Shown in pieces: positions 26,942 to 43,043 of a stretch of DNA of 64,000 nt (the first letter of the stretch is position 1; every line of letters starts with the position of its first letter). This DNA comes from Phocaeicola barnesiae DSM 18169 = JCM 13652. GTDB taxonomy: Bacteria; Bacteroidota; Bacteroidia; Bacteroidales; Bacteroidaceae. The stretch lies in assembly GCF_000374585.1 (NCBI RefSeq), contig NZ_KB894659.1:1-64000 (forward strand), in the 5' to 3' direction. The translations under genes and the position numbers were made by a program. The notes under the pieces were generated by a model. That model saw only the letters and a program-made list of their open reading frames with translations. It was not told the origin of the DNA and did not search any database.

Positions 26942-27196
26942 ATGGCAAATCACAAATCATCTATCAAGAGAATCAGACAAGAAGAAAAGAGAAGACTTCA
27001 CAACAGATATTATGCTAAAACTATGCGTAACGCAGTGAAGAAACTTCGCGCAACAACTGACAAGGCAGAAGCAGTAGCTTTGTATCCTAGCGTACAGAAA
27101 ATTTTGGATAAGTTGGCTAAGAACAACATCATCCACAAGAACAAAGCTGCAAACTTGAAGTCAAAACTGGCTGCACACATCAGCAAATTGGCTTAA
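26942..27196 (+). CDS. rpsT: 30S ribosomal protein S20
   Basis: An 84-residue basic helical protein that binds 16S rRNA. It begins [19 protein letters not shown] and ends [13 protein letters not shown], both typical of S20. It shares the promoter with tRNA-Glu and is followed by a hairpin terminator. Confidence 0.97.
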   Translation: MANHKSSIKRIRQEEKRRLHNRYYAKTMRNAVKKLRATTDKAEAVALYPSVQKILDKLAKNNIIHKNKAANLKSKLAAHISKLA

Positions 27197-27223
27197 GTAA
27201 TTGCTTGAACTTCTAAAGATATT

Positions 27224-27248
27224 AAGGCTGGATTTTTCCAGCCTTTTG
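27224..27248 (+). terminator. rpsT terminator
   Basis: Stem AAGGCTGG/CCAGCCTT with an ATTTTT loop, then TTTTG. Confidence 0.85.
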
Positions 27249-27283
27249 TCGTTTATATACCTCCCGATTTTCAACATTTTTAG

Positions 27284-29317
<2,034 letters not shown>

Positions 29318-29379
29318 GGACGCATTTTCAGTACTTAATCTTTTATTAACTTTTCCCTCACATCTTACAAAATGAGGAG

Positions 29380-29415
29380 AACTCCGGAGCCAATCGGGTT
29401 TCCGGAGTTTTTTTA
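29380..29415 (+). terminator. gyrB terminator
   Basis: Stem AACTCCGGA/TCCGGAGTT followed by a T run. A second, weaker AAGCC/GGCTT hairpin with seven T follows at about 29461-29482. Confidence 0.85.
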
Positions 29416-29536
29416 TTCCCTTTCTTCGTTTATATTTTCATTCCTGAAAATCGGCCCAGGAAGCCCTGTAGAGGCTTTTTTTAGATAAACAACTTATATT
29501 TTCGTCACAGGAAAAAGTTAGTTCCACTTTATTTAG

Positions 29537-29544
29537 TACATTTG
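29537..29544 (+). promoter_or_regulatory. -7 element of malQ
   Basis: TACATTTG fits TAnnTTTG, 36 bp before ATG 29581. The in-frame TTG at 29542 lies inside the promoter and cannot be the start. Confidence 0.65.
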
Positions 29545-29580
29545 GGAAAAGAACAAATCCAAACTAATACCTCGAAAAAT

Positions 29581-32259
29581 ATGAAACTGACATTTCGTAT
29601 CCAATATCGTACGGTATGGGGAGAAGACATCCGGGTCATCCTGAACGATGACACCGAACATCCTATCGCTCTCTCTACCCGCGACGGTAACAACTGGATA
29701 GGCACAACCAACTATGAAGCACCTGTCGCATGTGTACAGGTCACTTATCGGTATGGAGTTTTCTGCAACGGAGTTTGTGTACGTAAGGAGTTCGGAGCCA
29801 TTCCGCATTCTTTCGATATAGGGAATGCCCAGCAGACCCATTACATCATGGACGATTGTTGGCGTGACCTGCCAGCCGCTTCGTACAAATATAGTTCGGC
29901 TTTCAATGAGCCGCATCCGTGCGTCAAGCCCAACCAGCTGAACAACCATGTGGGCAACTGCATCACCTTCCGCGCTCTCTGCCCGGAACTCTACAACAAG
30001 AAACAGGAACTGGGTATCATAGGCAGCTGCAACGCTTTAGGCAACTGGGAATACTGCCGCCCGTTACGGATGTACGAGGTACAGCCTAACGTATGGCACA
30101 TCACTCTGGATGCCTCCTCGCTTACCTTCCCCTTCGAATACAAATTTGCCGCCATCAATGCAAAGACCGGTGCCGTAGAAGAATGGGAAAGCGGTCCGAA
30201 CCGTACTTTCCACATCCAGCCTCTGCTACGGGGAGAAACCTATCTGCCGATGGAAAGTGAAGTATTCTTCAACTTACCGGCCACCAAGATAGCAGGAACA
30301 GCCATTCCGGTATTCTCACTCCGCTCGGAAGGAAGCTTCGGTGTAGGTGACTTCGGAGATTTGCTGACCTTCATCGAATGGGCTGCCCAGACTCACCAGA
30401 AAGCTGTACAGATTCTGCCTATCAACGATACGACCATGACAGGTACATGGACAGACTCTTATCCATACAGCAGTATCTCTATCTACGCCTTCCACCCGAT
30501 GTTTACCGACCTGCGCCAACTTCCGGCTCTGAAGGATAAAGAAGCTGCCGCACGTTTCGAGAAAGAAAGAATCCGTCTGAATGCCCTGCCACAGGTCGAC
30601 TACGAAGAAGTGAACCTGCATAAGCGTAACTACCTGAAAGCCATATTCAAGCAGGAAAAAGAAGCCATACTAAGCTCAAAAGATTTCCAGCAGTTCTTTG
30701 CCGACAACAAAAACTGGCTGTTGCCTTATGCGGCATTCTGCTTCCTGCGTGAAAAATACGGTACCCCCGAGTTCACTACCTGGCCGGAATATGCAGACTA
30801 TCAGAAAGAAGAAATCGAAGCACTCTGCGATCCGGAAAGTGAAAGCTATGAGGACATAGCCTACCATTACTTCGTACAGTACAGCCTGCATGTACAACTG
30901 CTGAAAGCCTGCGACTACGGCCGTAGCAAGGGTGTCATCGTCAAAGGAGATATCCCTATCGGTATCAGCCGCACCAGCGTAGAAGCATGGACAGAACCTT
31001 ATTACTTCAACATGAACGGTCAGGCAGGTGCTCCACCCGATGCCTTCTCTACCAAGGGACAGAACTGGGGATTGCCTACGTACAACTGGGAAGTCATGGA
31101 AAAAGACAATTACCAGTGGTGGCGCCTGCGCTTCTCGAAGATGGCCGAATACTTCACAGCCTACCGTATCGACCATATCTTAGGCTTCTTCCGTATCTGG
31201 GAAATCCCGACCCACTCGGTACACGGTCTGTTGGGACAATTCTCTCCGGCCTTACCGATGAGTCCGGAAGAAATCCGCAGCTTCGGTCTGGATTTCAACA
31301 AGGAGTTCATGACCCAGCCGTTCATCAACGAATACATGCTGCAGACCATGTTCGGCGACAAGGTCAATTACGTCAAGGAAAACTTCGTGGTACACCGTCA
31401 CCATGACATCTATGCCATGCGTCCGGAATTCGATACCCAACGGAAAGTAGAAGCTTTCTTTGCCGGCAAGACCGATGTAGACAGCCTCAACCTGAAAGAA
31501 GGACTGTATGCGCTCATCAGCAACGTACTGTTCGTTCCAGACCGCAAGAATCCGGATATGTATCATCCACGCATTGCCGTACAGAACGACTATATCTTCA
31601 ACCGCTTAACCTGGAATGAGAAAGAAGCCTTCAACCGCCTCTACAACCACTATTATTACCAGCGCCACAACGAATTCTGGTACAGTGAAGCCATGAAGAA
31701 GCTTCCTATCCTCACCCAGTCTACCCCGATGCTGGTATGCGGCGAAGATTTGGGAATGGTTCCCGACTGTGTGCCTTGGGTAATGGACCAGCTGCAGATT
31801 CTGTCACTGGAAATCCAGCGCATGCCGAAAGACCCGAAATGCGAATTCGGCCATGTATACGCTTACCCGCTCCGCTCGGTATGTACCATCGGTACACACG
31901 ATATGTCTACCCTTCGCGGCTGGTGGGAAGAAGACGCTACCGTAACCGAGCATTTCTACCACTCGGAACTGGGACATTGGGGCGACGTTCCCAAGCAGGC
32001 TCCGGGATGGCTCTGCAAGGAAGTCATCGAACACCACCTCAAGTCTCCTTCCATGCTGTGTATACTGACCTGGCAGGACTGGACTGCCATGGACGAAGAG
32101 TTGCGTAACCCGAATGTGGACAGCGAACGTATCAACATACCGGCCAATCCACGCCACTACTGGCGCTGGCGCATGCACATCACGTTGGAAAGACTGATGA
32201 AACAGACCGAGTTCAACGAAGAAATCATTCGGATGATTGATGAGAGCGGACGTTACTGA
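29581..32259 (+). CDS. malQ: 4-alpha-glucanotransferase with N-terminal starch-binding domains
   Basis: An 892-residue cytosolic GH77 enzyme (amylomaltase) that transfers alpha-1,4-glucan segments between malto-oligosaccharides and releases glucose. The N-terminal 240 residues resemble two CBM20 modules (MKLTFRIQYRTVWGEDIRVI and ITFRALCPELYNKKQELGII). The catalytic barrel includes VKGDIPIGIS near 457, the nucleophile region YRIDHILGFFRIWEIP near 530, the acid/base region CGEDLGMVPDCV near 720, and GTHDMSTLRGWWEED near 770. Plant DPE2 and many Bacteroidetes enzymes share this CBM20-CBM20-GH77 plan. Its place beside the sus locus fits use of imported malto-oligosaccharides. Confidence 0.95.
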   Translation: MKLTFRIQYRTVWGEDIRVILNDDTEHPIALSTRDGNNWIGTTNYEAPVACVQVTYRYGVFCNGVCVRKEFGAIPHSFDIGNAQQTHYIMDDCWRDLPAASYKYSSAFNEPHPCVKPNQLNNHVGNCITFRALCPELYNKKQELGIIGSCNALGNWEYCRPLRMYEVQPNVWHITLDASSLTFPFEYKFAAINAKTGAVEEWESGPNRTFHIQPLLRGETYLPMESEVFFNLPATKIAGTAIPVFSLRSEGSFGVGDFGDLLTFIEWAAQTHQKAVQILPINDTTMTGTWTDSYPYSSISIYAFHPMFTDLRQLPALKDKEAAARFEKERIRLNALPQVDYEEVNLHKRNYLKAIFKQEKEAILSSKDFQQFFADNKNWLLPYAAFCFLREKYGTPEFTTWPEYADYQKEEIEALCDPESESYEDIAYHYFVQYSLHVQLLKACDYGRSKGVIVKGDIPIGISRTSVEAWTEPYYFNMNGQAGAPPDAFSTKGQNWGLPTYNWEVMEKDNYQWWRLRFSKMAEYFTAYRIDHILGFFRIWEIPTHSVHGLLGQFSPALPMSPEEIRSFGLDFNKEFMTQPFINEYMLQTMFGDKVNYVKENFVVHRHHDIYAMRPEFDTQRKVEAFFAGKTDVDSLNLKEGLYALISNVLFVPDRKNPDMYHPRIAVQNDYIFNRLTWNEKEAFNRLYNHYYYQRHNEFWYSEAMKKLPILTQSTPMLVCGEDLGMVPDCVPWVMDQLQILSLEIQRMPKDPKCEFGHVYAYPLRSVCTIGTHDMSTLRGWWEEDATVTEHFYHSELGHWGDVPKQAPGWLCKEVIEHHLKSPSMLCILTWQDWTAMDEELRNPNVDSERINIPANPRHYWRWRMHITLERLMKQTEFNEEIIRMIDESGRY

Positions 32260-32316
32260 TAATATCAACCCGCCTACAGACTGAACCACTGAAAGAGGCC
32301 CAGCCTCCTTCCCCAT

Positions 32317-32367
32317 AAATCCCCTTCTTTCTGATACCTTCACCGGGATAAAGGAAGAAGGGGATTT
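32317..32367 (+). terminator. malQ terminator
   Basis: Stem AAATCCCCTTCTTTC / GGAAGAAGGGGATTT with a loop of about 20 nt. It lies between convergent genes and may serve both. Confidence 0.7.
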
Positions 32368-32445
32368 CTATTTTCTCCAAACAAATAAGGCCACCCGGAC
32401 AACATCTGTCAGAGCAGCCTTACTTGAGTTATGCCTCTATGAAAG

Positions 32446-33813
32446 TTAAGCAACAGCCTTATGTTCTTTAATGATTCCTACACAACAGGCTCCTACTATC
32501 AACAAGACACCCGCCAATACCAGCATGTTCACTTCCGGCGGTACACTGCCTTCATGCGTAAAGCTCTTCAGAATCCATCCTCCTGTAATAGCCGCAACAA
32601 TCTGAGGCACACAGATGGTTCCGTTGAACAAACCTAAGTATGTTCCCATGTGACCTCCAGTCAAAGCGTTGGTCAAGATAGTAAACGGCATGGCCAACAT
32701 GGCAGCCCACGCACAGCCTATCAGCAGGAAAGGAATGAACATCATGTACTGGTCGTGAGTGAAAGAGATAGAGATGAAACCGATACCGCCCAATACAAGG
32801 CTCAGCGCATAGGCAAACTTACGGTTCGGGATAGAAGGCATCACTGCCGCCCAGATAACAGAACCAATAGCCTGTACAGCGAACAAGATACCTACCCAGT
32901 CGCCTGCAGTCTGATATTGCGAAGACTGCGTATCCAATACCCAATGAGTGACACCATCTTTCACGACTTCTACAGCAGGGGTACCGAATACATTGGCAGC
33001 TACCGTACCGTTTGTATATGTCCACATGAACATGAAGGCCGCCCAACAGAAGAATTGTACCAGTCCTACAGTCCAGAATGCTTTCGGAGCCTTGACCAGC
33101 AACTGGAATACATTCACTTTTTCCTGTTTCTCTTCCTTCGAGATTCCATGATATTCAGCATACAGTTCGGGAGGATATTCCTTTACCTTCGCGGTAGTAT
33201 AGATAACGCAGAGAATCAATATGGCCGCACCGATATAGAAGGAAAAAATAACCGAATCAGGAATTACCCCTTTCGGTGCCACATTGCTGATACCTACAGC
33301 AGCAAAGATAAACGGGAACAGGTATCCGGCCAGACTACCGGCATTGCACAAAAAGCTCTGGATAGAATAGGCCAATCCTTTCTGCTTTTCGTTCACCATA
33401 TCGCCCACCATCATCTTGAACGGTTGCATGGCTATATTGATGGAAGTATCGAGGAGCATCAGGGCAAAAAGTCCGAAAACCATCGCCGCCGATACAGACA
33501 TACCGAAACTGCCGGCATTCGGAAGCAGGCACATCACCAGTACGGCTATCAAGGCACCCACAAACAAATAAGGAATCCGTCGGCCGAAACGGCACCAGGT
33601 CTTGTCACTCAACGCACCGATAATCGGTTGAACGATAATACCCGCCAACGGAGGTAAAATCCAGAAATAACTCAAGCTATGAGGGTCGGCCCCCAATGTC
33701 GCGAAAATACGGCTAATATTAGCACTCTGTAAGGCATAGGCTATCTGCACGCCAAAAAATCCGAAGCTGATGTTCCACAACTTCCAGAAACTTAAATCAG
33801 GTATTCTTTTCAT
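32446..33813 (-). CDS. MFS sugar transporter (SLC45/GPH-like), probably for maltose/glucans
   Basis: A 455-residue inner-membrane transporter with about twelve transmembrane segments. The start MKRIPDLSFWKLWNISFGFF and the loop GALSDKTWCRFGRRIPYLF near 65 are characteristic of the SLC45/sucrose-maltose symporter branch of the MFS. A periplasmic insertion of about 30 residues (about 285-310) is seen. It starts 40 nt after the susR stop on the same strand, with no clear promoter between, so it is probably co-transcribed with susR. Placement beside susA-E and malQ suggests uptake of maltose or malto-oligosaccharides into the cytoplasm; the substrate is inferred. Confidence 0.85.
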   Translation of the reverse strand: MKRIPDLSFWKLWNISFGFFGVQIAYALQSANISRIFATLGADPHSLSYFWILPPLAGIIVQPIIGALSDKTWCRFGRRIPYLFVGALIAVLVMCLLPNAGSFGMSVSAAMVFGLFALMLLDTSINIAMQPFKMMVGDMVNEKQKGLAYSIQSFLCNAGSLAGYLFPFIFAAVGISNVAPKGVIPDSVIFSFYIGAAILILCVIYTTAKVKEYPPELYAEYHGISKEEKQEKVNVFQLLVKAPKAFWTVGLVQFFCWAAFMFMWTYTNGTVAANVFGTPAVEVVKDGVTHWVLDTQSSQYQTAGDWVGILFAVQAIGSVIWAAVMPSIPNRKFAYALSLVLGGIGFISISFTHDQYMMFIPFLLIGCAWAAMLAMPFTILTNALTGGHMGTYLGLFNGTICVPQIVAAITGGWILKSFTHEGSVPPEVNMLVLAGVLLIVGACCVGIIKEHKAVA

Positions 33814-33853
33814 GGTAATATATAAATGTATATTTGCCTATGTGATGTATGCC

Positions 33854-35452
33854 TTACAGATTCATCACCTCCTGTTCAAAACGGTCCTTGTCACCAACAG
33901 CCTTATTGCGGATCTTGCTCCGATAATTGTAAACAGTAGCTAACGAGTAACCTAAGAAATGTGCTATCCGGGTAGCATCGGTTACCCCTAAACGAATCAG
34001 TGCAAATATACGAAGTTCTGTGTTTAGTAGTTCACCTGATTTGGGATAAATTTTGCCGTCATCGACTAATAATTTGTTAAAATCTTCAATGAAGTTAGGG
34101 AACAGGTCCAGGAATGACTTGTCGAACTCGGTATAGAACGCTTTCCGTTCGTCACGAAGGAACTGTTCTGAACGGATGGTCTTGAAAAGTTCGTCTATCT
34201 TGGAAGCCATCGCCAGTTTCTCGAGCGACCGTCTATATTGTTCCAACTTCTCCAGATAACTCACACAGCGGTCCAGATAACGGGCAATGTATACTTCCTT
34301 AATCTTACCGGTCTGTGCCAGTTCCTGATTGGCAGTGACCAGATTCCGGTTAGCCATATACAGGTTTTTCCGCATCAGCGAAAGCTTCTTCATCCAATAA
34401 TAGAAGTAAAAAGACAAGACAATCAGGATGATCACGAACAGGCTCAGGATAGCAAGCATCCAACGTGTGACAGCCTTTTCCTGCTGGTCTTTTTCCTTAT
34501 AAGCCTTATCAATGATGGGGTAAATAGCGGCAACCTCCATAAAACGCAGGCGGGCATTACAGTCCACCGCATCTTCCATGGCACAGTTCAGATACAGATA
34601 AGCACGGCTAAGTTCCCCACGGTCGTACACCAGGTTCGCCAGACGCTGCAAAGCCGCATATTCGCGGTTGGCCAGTTTCATGTCGCAGATAGCCGACTGA
34701 GCCAGATAATAGGCCTGTCTATCCACCTGTTTCTTCATCTCGTACGCCTCAGACAAAGTATAATACAGATAGGCTTTCCGCTGCAAATCGTTCTGTTTCT
34801 CCAACAGGGTATTCAACAATGAAATAGCTTCATCCATGTTCCGGTTCTGCAATTCCTTTTCTGCAAGAATGAGTTTCCGGTCAAAGTTCTCCGTGTCCAA
34901 AGTCAAGATGGAATCCCGATAAGCTTCCGTCATGTCAATATACTTCTGACGGGCAGACCTATCGGCCGTGTAATCAGCAAGCCAACCGTAATACACCCGG
35001 TAACTACGGTAATAATACTCCAAAGCGTCGTTTTCCAGTTCACTGACTTTCACCTTCTTAAGTTCCTCAGAAGCCTCATTATACATTCCCATCAGGCCAA
35101 AGACTTCTGCCCGATTAAGATAAATCTGATTATAGAGTTCCGGACGGTTAAGTTGCTGGAGAAGAGAAGCCTTCCGGTTGACATAATACAACGCTGAATC
35201 TGCCTGGAAATGCAGATAGATACTCGACAACTCACCATATATATTATACTGCTCCCACGAGTCCGTAGAATGCTGCAGTTTTTTCTTGAGCGACTCAATC
35301 TGACTGGCCCGTTGCTGATGATACATCTTTTTCTGTCCAATAGCTTCATCCAATTCCTTCAATACTTCATCCAACGAAGTATCTTGGGCATATATCCCAA
35401 ACGAACTCAAGATGGAAAGCAATAAAAGAAGTAATATACGTTGCTTTTTCAT
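33854..35452 (-). CDS. susR: SusR-like membrane-spanning regulator of starch use
   Basis: A 532-residue regulator. It has a signal peptide (MKKQRILLLLLLSILSSFGI), a periplasmic part of TPR-like helices (about 30-325), one transmembrane segment near 335-357 (MLAILSLFVIILIVLSFYFY), a cytoplasmic coiled-coil and a C-terminal DNA-binding region with a helix-turn-helix-like segment ARIAHFLGYSLATVYNYRSK near 500. This layout and the place divergent from susA match SusR of B. thetaiotaomicron, which activates sus genes in response to maltose. The ATG at 35452 puts the signal peptide first; the frame is open for 27 codons more, but these lie over the promoter. Probably an operon with the MFS transporter. 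Confidence 0.9.
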   Translation of the reverse strand: MKKQRILLLLLLSILSSFGIYAQDTSLDEVLKELDEAIGQKKMYHQQRASQIESLKKKLQHSTDSWEQYNIYGELSSIYLHFQADSALYYVNRKASLLQQLNRPELYNQIYLNRAEVFGLMGMYNEASEELKKVKVSELENDALEYYYRSYRVYYGWLADYTADRSARQKYIDMTEAYRDSILTLDTENFDRKLILAEKELQNRNMDEAISLLNTLLEKQNDLQRKAYLYYTLSEAYEMKKQVDRQAYYLAQSAICDMKLANREYAALQRLANLVYDRGELSRAYLYLNCAMEDAVDCNARLRFMEVAAIYPIIDKAYKEKDQQEKAVTRWMLAILSLFVIILIVLSFYFYYWMKKLSLMRKNLYMANRNLVTANQELAQTGKIKEVYIARYLDRCVSYLEKLEQYRRSLEKLAMASKIDELFKTIRSEQFLRDERKAFYTEFDKSFLDLFPNFIEDFNKLLVDDGKIYPKSGELLNTELRIFALIRLGVTDATRIAHFLGYSLATVYNYRSKIRNKAVGDKDRFEQEVMNL

Positions 35453-35479
35453 AGGATTTTTGTCATCGTTAGGTTCCTG

Positions 35480-35487
35480 CAAACGTA
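35480..35487 (-). promoter_or_regulatory. -7 element of susR
   Basis: Minus-strand TACGTTTG fits TAnnTTTG, 27 bp before ATG 35452. Confidence 0.55.
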
Positions 35488-35573
35488 CAAAATAACATCT
35501 TAAAAAAAAAATAAACCCTTGTTTATCTTTCAAATTATTTATATTATTCGTATCTTAGTCTCCAAGAGAAGTT

Positions 35574-35588
35574 CTGATTATCAATCAG
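35574..35588. promoter_or_regulatory. candidate SusR operator upstream of susA
   Basis: The inverted repeat CTGATT-N3-AATCAG contains GATTATCAAT (35576-35585), and the same ten bases occur at 37587-37596 upstream of susB. The distances to the downstream -7 elements are nearly equal: 73 nt for susA and 72 nt for susB. That equal spacing is the main argument for a regulator site. Confidence 0.45.
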
Positions 35589-35634
35589 TTCTCATCTTAA
35601 AACCTTTATATTTTTATTTCAAGAGGTGCATTAG

Positions 35635-37533
<1,899 letters not shown>

Positions 37534-37586
37534 GATTTTTATATTCTCATCAAAGAGTAAAACACATAGTTAATTATTAGACAAGA

Positions 37587-37596
37587 GATTATCAAT
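37587..37596 (+). promoter_or_regulatory. candidate SusR site upstream of susB
   Basis: GATTATCAAT, identical to the core of the inverted repeat upstream of susA. It runs into TCAATAGGTAT (37592-37602), a motif that recurs before susC (39902 as TCAATAGGGAT, 39947 as TCAATAGGTAT). Confidence 0.4.
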
Positions 37597-37632
37597 AGGT
37601 ATCCTTTCTATATTTTTATATTTTTGTTCTAA

Positions 37633-39894
<2,262 letters not shown>

Positions 39895-39900
39895 TTTAGG

Positions 39901-39957
39901 TTCAATAGGGATAATCAAATCGTTAGGTAACAAAGGTTGTGTGTTTTCAATAGGTAT
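39901..39957 (+). promoter_or_regulatory. repeated motif upstream of susC
   Basis: TTCAATAGGGAT (39901-39912) and TTCAATAGGTAT (39946-39957) form a direct repeat 45 nt apart, and the latter resembles the sequence upstream of susB. A near-consensus TAACTTTT (39980-39987) follows, but it is very close to the start codon. This may be a regulator site or part of an mRNA leader. Confidence 0.35.
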
Positions 39958-39998
39958 TTTTATAAGAAATGAGATTCCCTAACTTTTAATTTAATAAT

Positions 39999-42900
39999 AT
40001 GAAAATGAAAGTAGTTTTAAAGAAATCCAGCAAATTCCTGCTATTATGGGTGGTAGGAATGCTCATTGCTGTACAGACTTTCGCGCAAAGCCTGACAGTG
40101 CAAGGTGTGGTAAAAGACAACACGGGTGAAGCAGTCATCGGTGCCAATGTTGTAGTGAAAGGAACTACTAACGGTACCATCACAGACTTCGACGGTAACT
40201 TCCAGCTGCAAGCCCAAAAAGGCGATATCATCGTCGTCTCATTTATCGGCTACCAATCTCAAGAATTACCTGCAGCCGCTAATATGAATGTCATTCTGAA
40301 GGACGATTCAGAAATCTTGGATGAAGTGGTAGTCATCGGTTACGGTTCTGTAAAGAAAGACGATGCCACTGGTTCAGTAACAGCTATCAAGCCGGATGAA
40401 TTGAGTAAAGGTATCACAACCAACGCCCAAGACATGTTGACTGGTAAAGTAGCCGGTGTGAGCGTAATTTCGAATGATGGTACCCCGGGTGGTGGTGCAC
40501 AGATACGTATCCGTGGTGGTTCTTCTCTGAACGCATCAAACGACCCGTTGATTGTTATTGATGGATTGGCTATCGATAACGAAGGTATCAAAGGTATGTC
40601 TAACGGTCTGTCAATGGTTAACCCGGAAGATATTGAAACCTTCACTGTATTGAAAGACGCTTCTGCAACAGCCATCTACGGTTCACGTGCATCAAATGGT
40701 GTCATTATCATTACGACAAAGAAAGGTAAGAGCGGACAGGCTCCTAAAATAAGCTATAGCGGTTCCGTTTCTGTTTCTACAACACAGAAAAGATACGACG
40801 TATTGGACGGTGACGAATACCGTGCTTATGCACAACAGATTTTCGGCGACAATATGCCGGGTACACTGGGAACAGCCAATACAGACTGGCAGGACCAGAT
40901 TTTCCGTACAGCGGTAAGTACCGACCACCACGTTTCTATCAACGGAGGATTCAAGAACTTACCGTACCGTGTTTCTTTAGGATACAGTAATAATAACGGT
41001 ATTATCAAGACCTCTAACTTCCAACGTTTCACTGCTTCTGTGAACTTGGCACCTTCTTTCTTTGACGATCATCTGAAAGTAAATGTTAATGCCAAATACA
41101 TGAATGGAAAGAACCGTTATGCAGATTCTGGTGCAGCTATCGGAGGAGCCTTGTCAATGGATCCAACCCGTCCCGTATACGGTGACAGCGATATCTTTGA
41201 TGTATTTGGTGGCTTCTATCAGAACTATCAAGCGACTTCCGGATTCAGTGATCCGAACTGGAACTATACGTCCAATAAGAATACACCGCAGAACCCTTTA
41301 GCTGCTCTGGAACAAAAAGATGACCGTTCAAACAGCAACGACTTTGTAGGAAATATCGAAGTAGATTACAAATTCCACTTCTTACCAGACTTACGTTTGC
41401 ATGCAAGTATCGGTGGTGAATATGCAGAAGGTGTACAGACAACCATTTATTCTCCTTATTCATTCTCAAACAACTATTACGGTGATACCAAACGTGATGT
41501 ACAATATAAGTACAACCTGTCATACAATGTTTATGCCCAATACATTAAAAATATAAACGACCACATGATTGATATCATGGCCGGTGGTGAGGAACAACAC
41601 TTCCATAACAATGGCTATTGGACTTCTCAGGGATGGGATAGCTATGCAAATACTGCATACAACATTAAGACTGCTGCCGAAAATGCTTATGCAACACGTA
41701 ACACTTTGGTATCCTATTTCGGACGTCTGAACTACGCATGGAAAAACCGTTATTTATTTACCTTCACCATGCGTTGGGATGCTTCCTCACGTTTTGCAGA
41801 AGACAACCGCTGGGGTACTTTCCCATCATTGGCTTTAGGATGGAAACTGAAGGAAGAAAACTTCCTGAAGGATGTTGATTTCTTGTCTGATTTGAAACTC
41901 CGTTTAGGATGGGGTATCACTGGTCAGCAGGATGTTGATACTGACTTCGGCTATATGCCGCTGTATGTAACCAGCGATAACTCCGCATTGTATCCGTTTG
42001 GAGACACTTACTATTCAAGTACACGTCCAAGCGCCTACAATACTAAGTTAAAATGGGAACAGACTACGACCTACAATGCTGGATTCGATTTCGGCTTCCT
42101 AAATGGACGTATTGCCGGTAGCATTGATGGTTATTTACGTGACACAAACGATTTGTTGAACCAAGTAAAGATTCCGGTAGGAACAAACTTCAACGCACAG
42201 ATGTTCCAAAACATCGGTTCTTTAAAGAACTATGGTGTAGAATTTTCAATCAATGCCAAACCAATCGTGACTAAGGATTTCATGTGGGATTTGACCTACA
42301 ATTTCACTTGGAACCACAACGAAATTACAGAACTGACTGGTGGTAACGATGCCGACTATTATGTAGAGACTGGTAATTCCATTGCTGCAGGTAACAATAC
42401 CAAGGTTCAGGCAAACAAGGTAGGATATCCGGCCAACTCATTCTATGTATATCAGCAGGTATACGATGAAAACGGTAAACCAATTGAAAATACCTATGTA
42501 GACCGCAATGGTGACGGTATCATCAACGCTTCTGATAAATACATGTACAAAAAACCGGCAGCTGACTTCTTGATGGGTCTTACCTCAAAAATGACCTACA
42601 AAGCTTGGGACTTCAGCTTCTCACTGCGAGCCAGTTTGAACAACTATGTCTACTATGACTTCCTGGTAGGAAAGGCAAACAGCAGTTCTTCCGGATTGTT
42701 CTCTAATACTGCTTTCTCAAATATTACACCGGAAAGTATCGAATTAGGTTTCGCTGGACAAGGAGAATACTATATGAGTGACTACTTCGTACGTAATGCT
42801 TCCTTCCTGCGTTGTGACAACATCACATTGGGATACTCGTTCAAAGACCTGTTGAAGTCATCTTCTTACAAAGGTATCGGTGGACGTATCTATGCTACTT

Positions 42901-43022
42901 GCCAGAACCCGTTCATCATTACGAAGTATCCGGGACTTGACCCAGAAGTACAGAGCGGTATCGATTCAAACCCGTATCCACGTGCTTTGACATTCCTGTT
43001 GGGTGTAAGCTTACAATTCTAA
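39999..43022 (+). CDS. susC: SusC-like TonB-dependent outer-membrane starch transporter
   Basis: A 1007-residue TonB-dependent transporter that imports malto-oligosaccharides. Signal peptide at about 1-30 (ending TFAQS), carboxypeptidase-D-regulatory-like domain (about 32-108), TonB box-like ILDEVVVIGYG near 109, plug domain (about 120-250) with SKGITTNAQDMLTGKVAGV and ASATAIYGSRASNGVIII, then a 22-strand barrel ending LLGVSLQF. It works as a pair with SusD, which caps it and starts 21 nt downstream. Being inside susABCDE makes starch the expected substrate. Confidence 0.95.
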   Translation: MKMKVVLKKSSKFLLLWVVGMLIAVQTFAQSLTVQGVVKDNTGEAVIGANVVVKGTTNGTITDFDGNFQLQAQKGDIIVVSFIGYQSQELPAAANMNVILKDDSEILDEVVVIGYGSVKKDDATGSVTAIKPDELSKGITTNAQDMLTGKVAGVSVISNDGTPGGGAQIRIRGGSSLNASNDPLIVIDGLAIDNEGIKGMSNGLSMVNPEDIETFTVLKDASATAIYGSRASNGVIIITTKKGKSGQAPKISYSGSVSVSTTQKRYDVLDGDEYRAYAQQIFGDNMPGTLGTANTDWQDQIFRTAVSTDHHVSINGGFKNLPYRVSLGYSNNNGIIKTSNFQRFTASVNLAPSFFDDHLKVNVNAKYMNGKNRYADSGAAIGGALSMDPTRPVYGDSDIFDVFGGFYQNYQATSGFSDPNWNYTSNKNTPQNPLAALEQKDDRSNSNDFVGNIEVDYKFHFLPDLRLHASIGGEYAEGVQTTIYSPYSFSNNYYGDTKRDVQYKYNLSYNVYAQYIKNINDHMIDIMAGGEEQHFHNNGYWTSQGWDSYANTAYNIKTAAENAYATRNTLVSYFGRLNYAWKNRYLFTFTMRWDASSRFAEDNRWGTFPSLALGWKLKEENFLKDVDFLSDLKLRLGWGITGQQDVDTDFGYMPLYVTSDNSALYPFGDTYYSSTRPSAYNTKLKWEQTTTYNAGFDFGFLNGRIAGSIDGYLRDTNDLLNQVKIPVGTNFNAQMFQNIGSLKNYGVEFSINAKPIVTKDFMWDLTYNFTWNHNEITELTGGNDADYYVETGNSIAAGNNTKVQANKVGYPANSFYVYQQVYDENGKPIENTYVDRNGDGIINASDKYMYKKPAADFLMGLTSKMTYKAWDFSFSLRASLNNYVYYDFLVGKANSSSSGLFSNTAFSNITPESIELGFAGQGEYYMSDYFVRNASFLRCDNITLGYSFKDLLKSSSYKGIGGRIYATCQNPFIITKYPGLDPEVQSGIDSNPYPRALTFLLGVSLQF

Positions 43023-43043
43023 TTCATGATAAAACAGAACAAT

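Noticed and set aside
29542-29580. upstream TTG start for malQ
   Set aside because: It lies in the TACATTTG promoter element; ATG 29581 begins the CBM20-like domain directly.
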